64,000 bases of DNA from Azorhizobium caulinodans ORS 571. Its GTDB lineage: Bacteria; Pseudomonadota; Alphaproteobacteria; Rhizobiales; Xanthobacteraceae. A program made the translations under genes and the position numbers. The stretch's first letter is position 1, and each line of letters begins with the position of its first letter. Where the stretch lies: the NCBI RefSeq assembly GCF_000010525.1, contig NC_009937.1, positions 1,865,501 to 1,929,500 of the forward strand, read 5' to 3'. The notes under the pieces were generated by a model. That model worked only from the letters and a program-made list of their open reading frames with translations, was not told the DNA's origin and did not search any database. Positions 1 through 8,018 of this stretch are shown in pieces.

Positions 1-265
1 CATAGGGATCGCCGAACAGGCTGTTGCCCGCGTCATTGACGCTGATCGTGGGCAACGCCTGCTGGCTGTCGCCGCCTGTGGCGCCATTTACATTCCCTGC
101 GGGCGCTGTAGCCGTGGCGGGTGTGCTGCGCGCACCGCTGGCGGCCTGCTGCGCGAGCGCGGGGGCGGCGGCAAGGAGGGTCGCCAGGGAGATGCCGATC
201 ATAAGTGATTTATTGATCAATATAAGCGCGTGCTCTGCGCGGGCCATGTCGTGCATGCGGGCCAT
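1..265 (-). CDS. N-terminus of a probable TonB-dependent receptor, cut by window edge
   Basis: The gene reads leftwards out of the window, so only about 88 codons are present. The chosen ATG (263-265) follows GGAAAG at a good distance; in-frame ATGs at 313, 256, 247 and 202 are alternatives. The product has a basic start, a hydrophobic stretch and an ALA/QQ signal-peptidase-like site, then a Gln/Ala/Thr-rich linker and LPTISVNDAG. That layout, a signal peptide followed by a short TonB-box-like LPTISV segment, is usual at the front of outer-membrane TonB-dependent receptors for siderophores or other ligands. The plug and barrel lie outside the window, so the family call is inference. It could be another exported protein. 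Confidence 0.5.
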   Translation of the reverse strand, partial: MARMHDMARAEHALILINKSLMIGISLATLLAAAPALAQQAASGARSTPATATAPAGNVNGATGGDSQQALPTISVNDAGNSLFGDPY

Positions 266-656
266 GGGTTCTTTCCAAAAAGCTGCGTGGCCGCCGCAGG
301 CTCCCCGTCCCATGGCGCCGAATGACGACGATTCCACCACCAATCGTCACTGCACCTGTAAAATGCCAGCGAATTGACGAGTCAATGAGATGTAATTGCG
401 TTTGTATTTATAACTGTTTCAGTGTCACGTTGAATTTGTATGAATTACATTTCGCATGAGTGTTGGTGGGCAATGTTTTATAAGCAAATGACCTTAGGTA
501 ATTCTTATCGAATTTCGGCTTTGTGGATTTAGACGCATTCAAGCCGGTGTCGATGTCACCGTGCACCTGTTGCGCGCGTGCCACATCATCCGCATAGGCG
601 TCTGGCAAGCCGTGTTGGGGCCAAGGCTGCTTCTTCTGCGGAAGGACAGGAGGGGC
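266..656. other. AT-rich intergenic region with an 8-bp inverted repeat
   Basis: No gene is supported here. From about 380 to 540 the DNA is clearly richer in A+T than its surroundings. ATGTAATT at 390-397 is mirrored by AATTACAT at 443-450. On the minus strand TTGACT (380-385) and TTTACA (357-362), 17 bases apart, could be a weak promoter for the receptor-like gene. No clear Fur-type box was found. Confidence 0.4.
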
Positions 657-1673
657 TCAGCCCTCCGTTCCCGTCCGTGTGCCATCGTCCTTCGCGAGGG
701 GGCGGCGGATGGCGGCAACCGCCTTGCGCAGCACCTCAAGGCCCGCGCCGGGCACGAGCGCTTCCGTCGCCAGCGTGCGGCGATAGGTGCGCGCGCCCGG
801 GCGACCTCCGAACAGGCCGAGCATGTGGCGGGTGATGTCGTGCAGCCGCCCGCCCGCCTCCAGATGCGCGGCGATATAGGGCTCGAAGGCGGCGATGGCC
901 TCGAAGGCGTCCGCATGGGGCGGGGTCTCGCCATGCACCTGCGCATCCACTTCCAGCAGCAGGTCCGGATCCTGATAGGCGGCGCGGCCCAGCATCACGC
1001 CGTCGAGGCCGGCACCGGCCGCGCGGGCGTCTTCAAGGGTGACGAGCCCGCCGTTCAGTTCGATGGGCACGTGGGGCAGGCGGGCCTTGAGACGATGCAC
1101 GCGATCATAGTCGAGCGGCGGGATCTCGCGGTTTTCCTTCGGCGAGAGGCCCTTCAGCCAGGCCTTGCGGGCATGCACGATAAGGCGCGCGCAGCCGGCC
1201 GCGAGCACGGCATCCGCGAGCGCGTCCAGGGCTTCCTCGACGTCCTGATCGTCCACACCGATGCGGCATTTGACGGTGACGGGAATGGAAACGGCGGCCC
1301 GCATGGCGGCGACACATTCGGCCACCAGCGCCGGATCGCGCATGAGGCAGGCGCCGAAATTGCCGCCCTTCACTCGATCGGAGGGACAGCCCACATTGAG
1401 GTTGATCTCGTCATAGCCGAAATCCGCGCAGATGCGCGCGGCCTCCGCCAGAAGCGCGGGATTGCTGCCGCCAAGCTGCACCACCACCGGGTGCTCGGCC
1501 TGCGAATAGCCAAGCAACCGCGCCCGGTCGCCATGGATGATGGCCGGGGCCGTTACCATCTCCGTATAGAGCCACGCCCGCCGCGACAGGGTGCGATGGA
1601 AGGCCCGGCAGTGGCGGTCCGTCCACTCCATCATGGGGGCTATGGAAAAGCGAAAATTTTGTTCGGTGGGCAT
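657..1673 (-). CDS. dusA: tRNA-dihydrouridine synthase DusA
   Basis: A flavoprotein that reduces uridines in the D-loop of tRNA to dihydrouridine using NADPH. The 338-residue product has the expected start (FSIAPMMEWTDRHCR), the NLNVGCPSDRV motif at residues 91-101 and FGACLMRDP just after, which suits the DusA branch and its usual length of about 330. Upstream in-frame codons could add 36 residues, but they do not look like the family, so the ATG at 1671-1673 before PTEQNFRF is preferred. The 5' end of dusA is a known integration site for mobile elements, and an integrase remnant lies just upstream, pointing the other way. Confidence 0.93.
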   Translation of the reverse strand: MPTEQNFRFSIAPMMEWTDRHCRAFHRTLSRRAWLYTEMVTAPAIIHGDRARLLGYSQAEHPVVVQLGGSNPALLAEAARICADFGYDEINLNVGCPSDRVKGGNFGACLMRDPALVAECVAAMRAAVSIPVTVKCRIGVDDQDVEEALDALADAVLAAGCARLIVHARKAWLKGLSPKENREIPPLDYDRVHRLKARLPHVPIELNGGLVTLEDARAAGAGLDGVMLGRAAYQDPDLLLEVDAQVHGETPPHADAFEAIAAFEPYIAAHLEAGGRLHDITRHMLGLFGGRPGARTYRRTLATEALVPGAGLEVLRKAVAAIRRPLAKDDGTRTGTEG

Positions 1674-1784
1674 TATTTTTATAACTTCAAGGAATTGGGT
1701 CTTGTCGTGTGCACTCGATTTTTCGCCACGATACGCCCCGATTTCCGATTTTCGACGTGTGTGTGCACATGGAGCGCACACGGA

Positions 1785-1967
1785 TTGGCTACCCTCACTA
1801 AACTAAAATCCGACTCCTGAAGAGGCCATATCCGTCGGAGGGGGCAGTACGTCAACGAGACGTTCCTGCGTCGCAAGGATGCCGAGGAGTGGGTGCTCGA
1901 CACGGAACGCCGCATCGATCGCAGGAACCCGCCGTCACGCGCAGGTCGCACGACGCGAAACGCTTCC
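1785..1967 (+). pseudogene. remnant of a tyrosine recombinase (integrase) N-terminus
   Basis: One frame starting at a TTG (1785) reads ATLTKLKSDS, a TGA stop (1818-1820), then RGHIRRRGQYVNETF and LRRKDAEEWVLDTERRID. This is the arm-binding start typical of phage and island integrases: Ile/Thr-Lys repeats, Trp-Arg, Arg-rich strand, F-x(3)-K-x-A-x-x-W, then E-x(2)-IDR. The TGA sits exactly where the family has Trp (TGG to TGA). Likeness fades after about 1940, the frame closes at 2058-2060, and no catalytic domain follows. It is therefore a decayed fragment. It lies about 110 bases from dusA and diverges from it, as expected for a dusA-associated integrase. Confidence 0.75.
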
Positions 1968-2261
1968 GTGGCACCGTCGCGTGAGTGTGATGGTCTCCGT
2001 GTCCGCCACCTTTCTTTCCCTGATCCATCTCGCGAAACCCGGAAGCCACGTGGTCCTTGATGGATTTCGGCGTGCGTCGGGGATGGGCGCGGCGGACCTG
2101 TGGGGCCTCTTCCTGGGGCTGGCCGCCGGCGGCGGCGTATCTGCGCGCGTTCGACATGCAATCTTCACGACGGCCAGCCATGCTTGAGGTACCATGTCAG
2201 GGTGGTCGTGGGGTTCGGCGTTCCCTTCGGGTGGGGGCGGCGGTCCTGCCCGGGTGGAGAG
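1968..2261. other. intergenic region between integrase remnant and GH17 gene
   Basis: No convincing gene is present. Open frames on both strands are short, in high-GC sequence, and show no recognisable domain. The stretch may be the scar of a lost island, but no repeat of the dusA 5' sequence was seen here. Confidence 0.35.
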
Positions 2262-4604
2262 ATGCCGATGGCGAATGTGAACCTCGTGCCCGCCAACACG
2301 CCCTTCGGCTACAATGTCGGCATCAATTACGAGAGCTGGGAAGTCGGGCGGACCGGCTATTCCATCACCGCTGATCTGAACCAGATCACCCAGAACTTCA
2401 GCCTCATCCGCACCTATCACGACAGCCTTGGTCCCACGCCGGTGATGGACGGGACGCAGCAGCAGGTCATCACCTATGTGGTGGGGACCTCGAATGTCGA
2501 ACTGGTGATGGGCACCAACGAGAGCGCGGTCGTTCAGGGCGGATATGGCGCGCCGTGGGCGGCCGGGCTGATGAACAGCTCCACCTATACCGACCAGTGG
2601 GTCCAGATGCTCATCTCCTCCTTCGGGAGCGTGGCGAATGTTAAGGCGCATCTGAGGGGCGTCTTGCTGGGCAACGAGCTGGACATGAATGGTCCGCCGC
2701 CGAGCGATCCGAGCTTTTCCAGCTATCAGGGCTGGATCAATGCGTCCTTCACCAATCTCAAGGCCTCCATGGCGGCTGCGGGCCTTGGCGATATTCCGAT
2801 CTCCGCATCCATCGCGAATTACGGAAATACGGTCGCGAACGCCACGACCAGCTACATCCAGAGCAACTGGAGCAGCAGCTGGAACAACAATTCGCCCTAT
2901 GTGATGTACGATCAGTACACGCAGTCGACATCGCTCGGGCCGATGTCCTCCACGAATTTCGCGCCTGTTTCGACCTATTTCCAGAGCCTCGCCAATACGC
3001 TCGGCGGAAACGTGGACGTCTATGTGGGCGAAACCGGATATTCGACGGTCTACAACACGCCGACGGTCAACAATCAGTCGACCGTTTACACGCAGATCTT
3101 CTCCTGGCTGAACGGCATGGAGAGCGCGAACAACGGCAAGACGGTGCCGCTGTTCCTGTTCGACGCCTTCGATCAGCCCGCTGCTGCCGCGCCCAATTCC
3201 GGTTTCGGCATTTATGCCGAGAGTTCGACATTCCAGCCCGCGGGCCTGAAGGCAGGCATCACGCTGCCGAGCTGGATCAATACGCCCATCTCGGCGCTCA
3301 CGACCGCAGCCGCCACCAAGGCGGTGGGGCTCGCGCAGAGCGGGAATCTCGGCGTCATCGAGACGCTCGTCAGTGCCGGGCTCAAGGAACTCAACGCCGA
3401 TTCCGGCACGGTGATGAACCTGGTGCTCACGGCCCTGAACACGGCACCGGATTACAACGGGTCGCGGATCGCGGATCACACCAGCGCGCGTGTCACGGCG
3501 GCGCTGGCCGATCAGGAGCTTGTGACGCCGGGCAATATTCTGGATCTGATCGTGCAGGCAGCCGTGGTCTCGCCGGGCGCCTTCGCAAGCGTCGGGGCGG
3601 GGCTCGATCTCAGTGGCAGTTCCACCGGCGGGCCCGGCTATCACGCGGTGTCGAACCTCGGGCAGGCCAATGACCTGCTGCTGGCACGGGCGGTCAGCGC
3701 GCTCCTGCAAGGGCAGACCTATTTCCACACGCCGGACGTGCTGAACGTCGCTGCGGGCGATGTCGCGCCCGTGGCGCAGAGCCTGCTGTTCCAGCCCATG
3801 CTGGCTTCGGACACGGCGGTGCAGGTGACCGTGGGCGGCGTCGGCTACAGCCTTACGGGGAAGGCGGGCGATGCCCATGCCTGGTCCGCCCAGTTCGCCC
3901 AGCAGGCCCTCCAGAAGGACTTCTCGGCGGACCTGGTCAAGATGTTCGATCATCAGGCGCAGTCGACGGTCACGCAGATGGGGGTTGCCGCCGGCAGCGT
4001 GGTGTCCGTCGGCATCGGCGGCGCTTCCACCACGACGCCCCAGGGCGGCGCCACCACGCCCGCCGGTTTCGTGGATTTCGTTTCCGCCTCGGGCACCAGT
4101 GCCGTTCATGTGGCGCAGGCTGTGGCCGTCGCGGAGACCGTCGGTGCCGCCAACGACCAGACCGCCATCGTGCGGATGCGCCAGGGGGGCGCGCAGGACG
4201 AGCACGTCACTTTCTACAAGGTGGACGATTATTCCGGCAGCATCGGCGGCCTCAAGCCCGGCGATGCGGGCTATGACGCCGCCAGCGATGCCCGCGCCTA
4301 TGTGACGGGCAACGGCAGCACGATGTTCACCAGCGCCAGCTTCGGCGGCTATAGCGAGGGTACCCTTCTGCACGTGAATGCGGGCGATCTCGTTGCCATG
4401 AAGCTCACGTCCGGCGGGCACACCTTCTATGCCTTCGCCAATGCCAACGAAGTGGTCGACGGCGCGCACGTGGGGCATCTGTGGAACTACGGCATGAACA
4501 CGTGGGGCTGGGAAGACCTCTATGGCGGCGGCGACCACGACTATAACGACCTCGTGGTGCAGCTCGATTTCACCAGCGCCAGCGGCAGCCATCTCCTCGT
4601 GTGA
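2262..4604 (+). CDS. glycoside hydrolase family 17-like protein with C-terminal DUF4114 domain
   Basis: The 780-residue product is probably a beta-glucan hydrolase or transglycosylase. The first 370 residues look like a GH17-type barrel: FGYNVGINYESW at the start, the acid motif LGNELD with Glu139, and the nucleophile motif VGETGYS with Glu257. A middle region rich in Ala, Val and Thr has no family I recognise. The last 100 residues (GHTFYAFANANE, then WGWEDLYGGGDHDYNDLV) are a clear DUF4114 domain, common in large calcium-rich exported proteins. No N-terminal signal peptide is seen; the hydrophobic tail GSHLLV would suit type I secretion. The ATG at 2262 follows GGAGA; the ATG at 2268 is an alternative. 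Substrate is unknown. Confidence 0.75.
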   Translation: MPMANVNLVPANTPFGYNVGINYESWEVGRTGYSITADLNQITQNFSLIRTYHDSLGPTPVMDGTQQQVITYVVGTSNVELVMGTNESAVVQGGYGAPWAAGLMNSSTYTDQWVQMLISSFGSVANVKAHLRGVLLGNELDMNGPPPSDPSFSSYQGWINASFTNLKASMAAAGLGDIPISASIANYGNTVANATTSYIQSNWSSSWNNNSPYVMYDQYTQSTSLGPMSSTNFAPVSTYFQSLANTLGGNVDVYVGETGYSTVYNTPTVNNQSTVYTQIFSWLNGMESANNGKTVPLFLFDAFDQPAAAAPNSGFGIYAESSTFQPAGLKAGITLPSWINTPISALTTAAATKAVGLAQSGNLGVIETLVSAGLKELNADSGTVMNLVLTALNTAPDYNGSRIADHTSARVTAALADQELVTPGNILDLIVQAAVVSPGAFASVGAGLDLSGSSTGGPGYHAVSNLGQANDLLLARAVSALLQGQTYFHTPDVLNVAAGDVAPVAQSLLFQPMLASDTAVQVTVGGVGYSLTGKAGDAHAWSAQFAQQALQKDFSADLVKMFDHQAQSTVTQMGVAAGSVVSVGIGGASTTTPQGGATTPAGFVDFVSASGTSAVHVAQAVAVAETVGAANDQTAIVRMRQGGAQDEHVTFYKVDDYSGSIGGLKPGDAGYDAASDARAYVTGNGSTMFTSASFGGYSEGTLLHVNAGDLVAMKLTSGGHTFYAFANANEVVDGAHVGHLWNYGMNTWGWEDLYGGGDHDYNDLVVQLDFTSASGSHLLV

Positions 4605-4636
4605 CGGAGGATCGGAACGGGCCCGGCGACCGATGG

Positions 4637-5548
4637 TCAATCGGTTCCGATACGCGCCGTTGCCGATAACCAATGGCGCGCAATCTCGTCCCGCCGCGCC
4701 ACCCAGACCCGATCGCCCAGGGATCTCAAGGCGGAGAGGATGCCCTCCACGGCAGCAAAGCGCGCCGGCCGGCCGCAGATGCGCAGATGCAGTCCGATGT
4801 TGAGCAGGCTGCTGCGCCCACGTCCGGCCTCCTCGACCAGGGTGCCCAGCGCCGCCTCGATATAGCGCACAAACTGCCCGGGCTCGACGAAGCCGTTGGG
4901 GTGGAAGAATTTCATGTCGTTCGTATCGAAGGCATAGGGCACGACAAGGATGCGGCCATCAGCGGCGGCAGACCAATAGGGCAGGTCGTCGTCGAAGCCG
5001 TTGGAATCGTAGAGGAAGCCCAGCTCGCCCAGCAACGCCCGCGTATGGGGGCTCTGGCTGCCCCGGCAGCAGAAGCCGAGCGGGCGCTGGCCGGTGGTGT
5101 CGCGGATGACATCGATGCAGCGCACCAGCGACGCCCGCTCCTCGGCCGCATCGGTGAAATCGGCATGGGGGCGCCACAGCCAGCCATGGCAAGCCGGTTC
5201 GTGTCCCCGGGCGACGATCTCCGCCGCCAGCGCCGGCAGGCGCTCCACGGCGCGGCCGCACATGTAGAAGGTCGCCTGCCGCTCATGCCGGTCGAACGCA
5301 TCGAGAAAGCGCCACAGGCCCACCCGCGTGCCATAGGCGAAGATCTCCTCCTGGCCGAAATCCCGCCGGCCCGGCGCGACGACGCTCAGCACCTCGCCGA
5401 TCCGCTCGCTGGCGGCATCGCCGTCGCCCACCGCGAGTTCGGCCCCTTCCTCGAAATTGACCACCAGCGAGACAGCTACGCGGGCACCATTGGGCCAGAC
5501 GATGGCCGGCGGCCGGCCGCCATAGCCCATCAGGTCGCGCTCTCGCAT
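4637..5548 (-). CDS. polysaccharide deacetylase family protein, PuuE (allantoinase)-like
   Basis: A 303-residue NodB-fold metal-dependent amidohydrolase. The sequence matches the PuuE-type branch throughout: VSLVVNFEEGAE, GHEPACHGWLW, FLYDSNGFDDDLPYW, VVPYAFDTNDMKF, NIGLHLRICGRPAR and a closing DEIARHW. Characterised PuuE enzymes open allantoin in urate breakdown, but relatives act on other cyclic amides or acylated sugars, so the substrate is open. The ATG at 5548 is preferred because GGAG lies just before it. The gene ends convergently, 32 bases from the GH17-like gene, and diverges from a GntR regulator that probably controls it. Confidence 0.8.
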   Translation of the reverse strand: MRERDLMGYGGRPPAIVWPNGARVAVSLVVNFEEGAELAVGDGDAASERIGEVLSVVAPGRRDFGQEEIFAYGTRVGLWRFLDAFDRHERQATFYMCGRAVERLPALAAEIVARGHEPACHGWLWRPHADFTDAAEERASLVRCIDVIRDTTGQRPLGFCCRGSQSPHTRALLGELGFLYDSNGFDDDLPYWSAAADGRILVVPYAFDTNDMKFFHPNGFVEPGQFVRYIEAALGTLVEEAGRGRSSLLNIGLHLRICGRPARFAAVEGILSALRSLGDRVWVARRDEIARHWLSATARIGTD

Positions 5549-5631
5549 CCGCTTCTCCGTTGCTGCGAGGGATCGTGTGCGGTGGGGTAGGGTCCACTGC
5601 CGGTTCAAGACCTAGCGTGTTGCGGCACATA

Positions 5632-5641
5632 TTGTCGACAA
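5632..5641. promoter_or_regulatory. candidate GntR operator, TTGTCGACAA palindrome
   Basis: A perfect 10-bp palindrome sits in the 187-bp space between the divergent deacetylase and GntR genes. TTGTNNACAA is a usual form for regulators of the FCD branch of GntR. A near copy (TTGTAGACAA) lies upstream of the solute-binding protein gene. Binding by the neighbouring regulator is inference. Confidence 0.6.
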
Positions 5642-5735
5642 AGATCGTGATTGATTGCCGCATGTAATGTGGGCAGCCGGTTGCCATGCGGACCACGCGA
5701 TGCCAGACCGGATTTGGAACTGGAGATGGACCCCT

Positions 5736-6485
5736 ATGCGCAAGCCGAAGGCGATGGCGGCGGCCACCGAGCGCGCGACGATGGATCACGATCCGGTCGT
5801 GCAGGGGATCTTGAAGGCGATCAGCCTGAAGCGCCTGCGGCCGGGCATGAAACTCGGCGAGGTGGAACTGGCCTCGGCCTTCGGGACCCACCGGACCCAT
5901 ATCCGCCAGGTTTTGTCGCATCTGGGCTCTCGGGACCTCGTGACTCTCATTCCCAACCGGGGCGCCTTCGTCTCCCAGCCCTCGCCACAGGAGGCGCGGG
6001 CCGTGTTCGCGACCCGGCGCATTCTCGAGCGGGCGGCGATCTCGGCAGCGGTGGACAATCTGACGCCCGACGCGGCCCGCGATCTGAAAGGCATGCTGGC
6101 GCTGGAGCGCGCGCATGCCGACCATGACCGGTGGGACGGGCTGGCGCTCAGTGCCGACTTCCACCTCGGCATCGCCCGTCTCAGCGGCAATCCGGTGCTG
6201 ATCAAGTTCATGGAGGAACTGGCGCTGCGTACCTCCCTCATCATCGCGCAGTACGAGCCCGCCGGGGCGGAGGACCATTGTCCCGACGCCCACCCGGACA
6301 TTGCCGAGCGGGTGCTCGCGCGCGACAAGGCGGGGGCCATTTCGGCCATGGACCGGCATCTGACCGAGATGGAAGCGCGACTCAAGATCGGCAGCGAGGG
6401 CGGGGAGGCGGTGGACCTTGCCGCCATCTTCGAAGATCTGGGAGTCATCCCTCAGAAGCGCAGCCGCCGCCGCGTTGAAGGGTGA
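5736..6485 (+). CDS. GntR family transcriptional regulator, FCD domain
   Basis: A 249-residue regulator with an N-terminal winged helix (LGEVELASAFGTHRTHIR, then NRGAFVSQPS) and an all-helical C-terminal ligand domain. ADFHLGIARLSGN, together with the later PDAHPDIAERV, fits the metal-binding FCD class. Such proteins usually repress a nearby catabolic operon until the substrate or an intermediate binds. The ATG at 5736 is preferred since GGAG lies ten bases upstream; further in-frame ATGs at 5655 and 5700 add residues without family likeness. Neighbours on both sides carry matching TTGTNGACAA palindromes, so likely targets are its own promoter, the deacetylase and the downstream binding protein. 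Confidence 0.85.
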   Translation: MRKPKAMAAATERATMDHDPVVQGILKAISLKRLRPGMKLGEVELASAFGTHRTHIRQVLSHLGSRDLVTLIPNRGAFVSQPSPQEARAVFATRRILERAAISAAVDNLTPDAARDLKGMLALERAHADHDRWDGLALSADFHLGIARLSGNPVLIKFMEELALRTSLIIAQYEPAGAEDHCPDAHPDIAERVLARDKAGAISAMDRHLTEMEARLKIGSEGGEAVDLAAIFEDLGVIPQKRSRRRVEG

Positions 6486-6540
6486 ACGGCCGCTCCTGCC
6501 CAAATTGCAATCAGATAATGAGCGCAATTTGATCTTTATT

Positions 6541-6550
6541 TTGTAGACAA
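6541..6550. promoter_or_regulatory. second candidate GntR operator, TTGTAGACAA
   Basis: This copy differs from the palindrome at 5632-5641 at one central base. It lies in the 196-bp space between the regulator and the binding-protein gene, about 130 bases before the latter's start. A half-site (TTGTCT) follows at about 6564. A separate inverted repeat, AAATTGC at 6502-6508 and GCAATTT at 6524-6530, lies just upstream. Confidence 0.55.
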
Positions 6551-6681
6551 TTTTTACGACTGTTTGTCTCGGGATCTGACGAGGTTCGGGGCGGCGGACG
6601 GTCGTCGCCGGCGATCTCGCAGGTGGTCCTCATCGGCGGGCGCAGGTCTGCCTTGATCGACGGCCTTTTTGGAGAGACAGC

Positions 6682-7743
6682 ATGTCCGCCATCCTGACAC
6701 GACGTCATTTCCTTGCGTCGGGTGCCGCTGCCGCGCTGGCGCCGGCGGCCTTGCCGGCATTCTCCCGGGCCGCGCACGCGGCCGCGGGTCCGCTGGTCGC
6801 GACGACCTATCCGGGAACGTGGGAGCAGGCCCAGCGGGCCATTCTTCTCCCCGCCTTCACGAAGGCCACGGGTGCGAACGTGCTGCTGGAGCCTGTGCTG
6901 GCGCTCGAGGCGGTTTCAAAGGTCTCGGCTTCGAAATCCAACCCGCCGTTCGACGTGGTGCTCATGGACGAGGGGCCCTATCTGGAAGCCCTCAACCGCG
7001 GCATCTTCGCGCCGCTGCCGGTCGACAAGGTGACGAACCTGTCGGCCCTGCCGGAGCGCTTCATCGATCCGAACGGCATGGGCGCCTTCATCACGGCTCA
7101 GGTCATGGGCATTGCGTACAATCCCAGCACCATCAAGACGCCGCCGACCTCGTGGCTCGACCTGTGGAAGCCCGAGTTCAAGGGGCGCGTGGGCATCACC
7201 GGTCTCGGCAGCAGTCTCGGCGCCGCCTGGATGGTGGAGATCGCCAAGCTCAACGGCGGCAGCGAGAGCAATATGGAGCCCGCGTTCGAGGCGGTGAAGC
7301 GGCTGTTGCCCAATCTGGGCGCCGTGGCCGCCAATCCCGGTGCGCTCGCGACTCTGTTCCAGCAGGGCCAGATCGACATCAGCGTGAACTATCTCAACGC
7401 CGTGCTGCCGCTGGCGCAGAATGGCGTGGAGATCGCCATCGCCCGCCCGGATTCGGGCTGGGTTCTGGTGCGCAACTCCCTGCACGCCATCGCCAATGCG
7501 AAGAACCTCGATCTCGCCTACGCCTATATCAATGCCGCCCTGTCCGGCGAAGTGCAGGCACGGATGGCGGCGGCGCCGAACTTCCTGCTGCCCACGAACC
7601 GGACTGTCGCCTTCAGTTCCGAACTGCAGAAGGTGGCAAAGTCCGAGGCGGAACTCTCCAAACTGACCCTCATCGACTGGAAGACGCTCAATCCCCAGCG
7701 CGCCGCACTCATCGAGCGCTTCAACAGGGAAGTGCGAATCTAG
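6682..7743 (+). CDS. ABC transporter periplasmic solute-binding protein (PotD/iron type)
   Basis: The 353-residue protein begins with a twin-arginine-type signal (TRRHFLASGAAAALAPAALP), ending near an AHA/AAG cut site. The body has the extracellular solute-binding fold of the spermidine/putrescine and ferric-ion group (ATTYPGTWEQAQ, DVVLMDEGPYLEALNRG, WLDLWKPEFKGRVGI). Its ligand is not evident. GGAGAG six bases before the ATG supports the start. No permease or ATPase gene is adjacent, so the partner transporter must be elsewhere, or the protein acts as a sensor. The TTGTAGACAA site upstream suggests co-control with the PuuE-like deacetylase. Confidence 0.85.
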   Translation: MSAILTRRHFLASGAAAALAPAALPAFSRAAHAAAGPLVATTYPGTWEQAQRAILLPAFTKATGANVLLEPVLALEAVSKVSASKSNPPFDVVLMDEGPYLEALNRGIFAPLPVDKVTNLSALPERFIDPNGMGAFITAQVMGIAYNPSTIKTPPTSWLDLWKPEFKGRVGITGLGSSLGAAWMVEIAKLNGGSESNMEPAFEAVKRLLPNLGAVAANPGALATLFQQGQIDISVNYLNAVLPLAQNGVEIAIARPDSGWVLVRNSLHAIANAKNLDLAYAYINAALSGEVQARMAAAPNFLLPTNRTVAFSSELQKVAKSEAELSKLTLIDWKTLNPQRAALIERFNREVRI

Positions 7744-8018
7744 GCCAAGACGCGCGGCTGCGGTCGAGCGATGATTGTCCATCCTCTGTTGGAAGAGGCG
7801 GGCCGACGGTCAAGGGGAGGGGGGTCTTTGGGGGCTTCGGCGGGTATATGCTGCCCGAGCAATGCTAGCCGTGGGCCGCGAGGCGCGCTCAGCCTCTGAC
7901 CTCCAGCCCGTGTTAGTCGTCCCGCGATCACCGTGAGCGCCTCTGCCGGGCGTGCCCGGCCCGGCGGGCGGGTGGAACGGCAACGTGCTATATCCCCCGG
8001 CGACAATCGGAGCCGAGA

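Noticed and set aside
24-377. Forward open frame of 117 codons at the left edge
   Set aside because: The minus strand here encodes a proper signal peptide with a ribosome site; the forward frame has no likeness and is antisense to it.
1852-2181. Minus-strand frame of 109 codons upstream of the GH17-like gene
   Set aside because: Basic, low-complexity product without domain, antisense to the integrase remnant; high-GC chance frame.
1935-4673. Minus-strand frame of 912 codons opposite the GH17-like gene
   Set aside because: His/Arg/Gly-rich translation with no fold; a mirror of third-position GC bias in the real gene.
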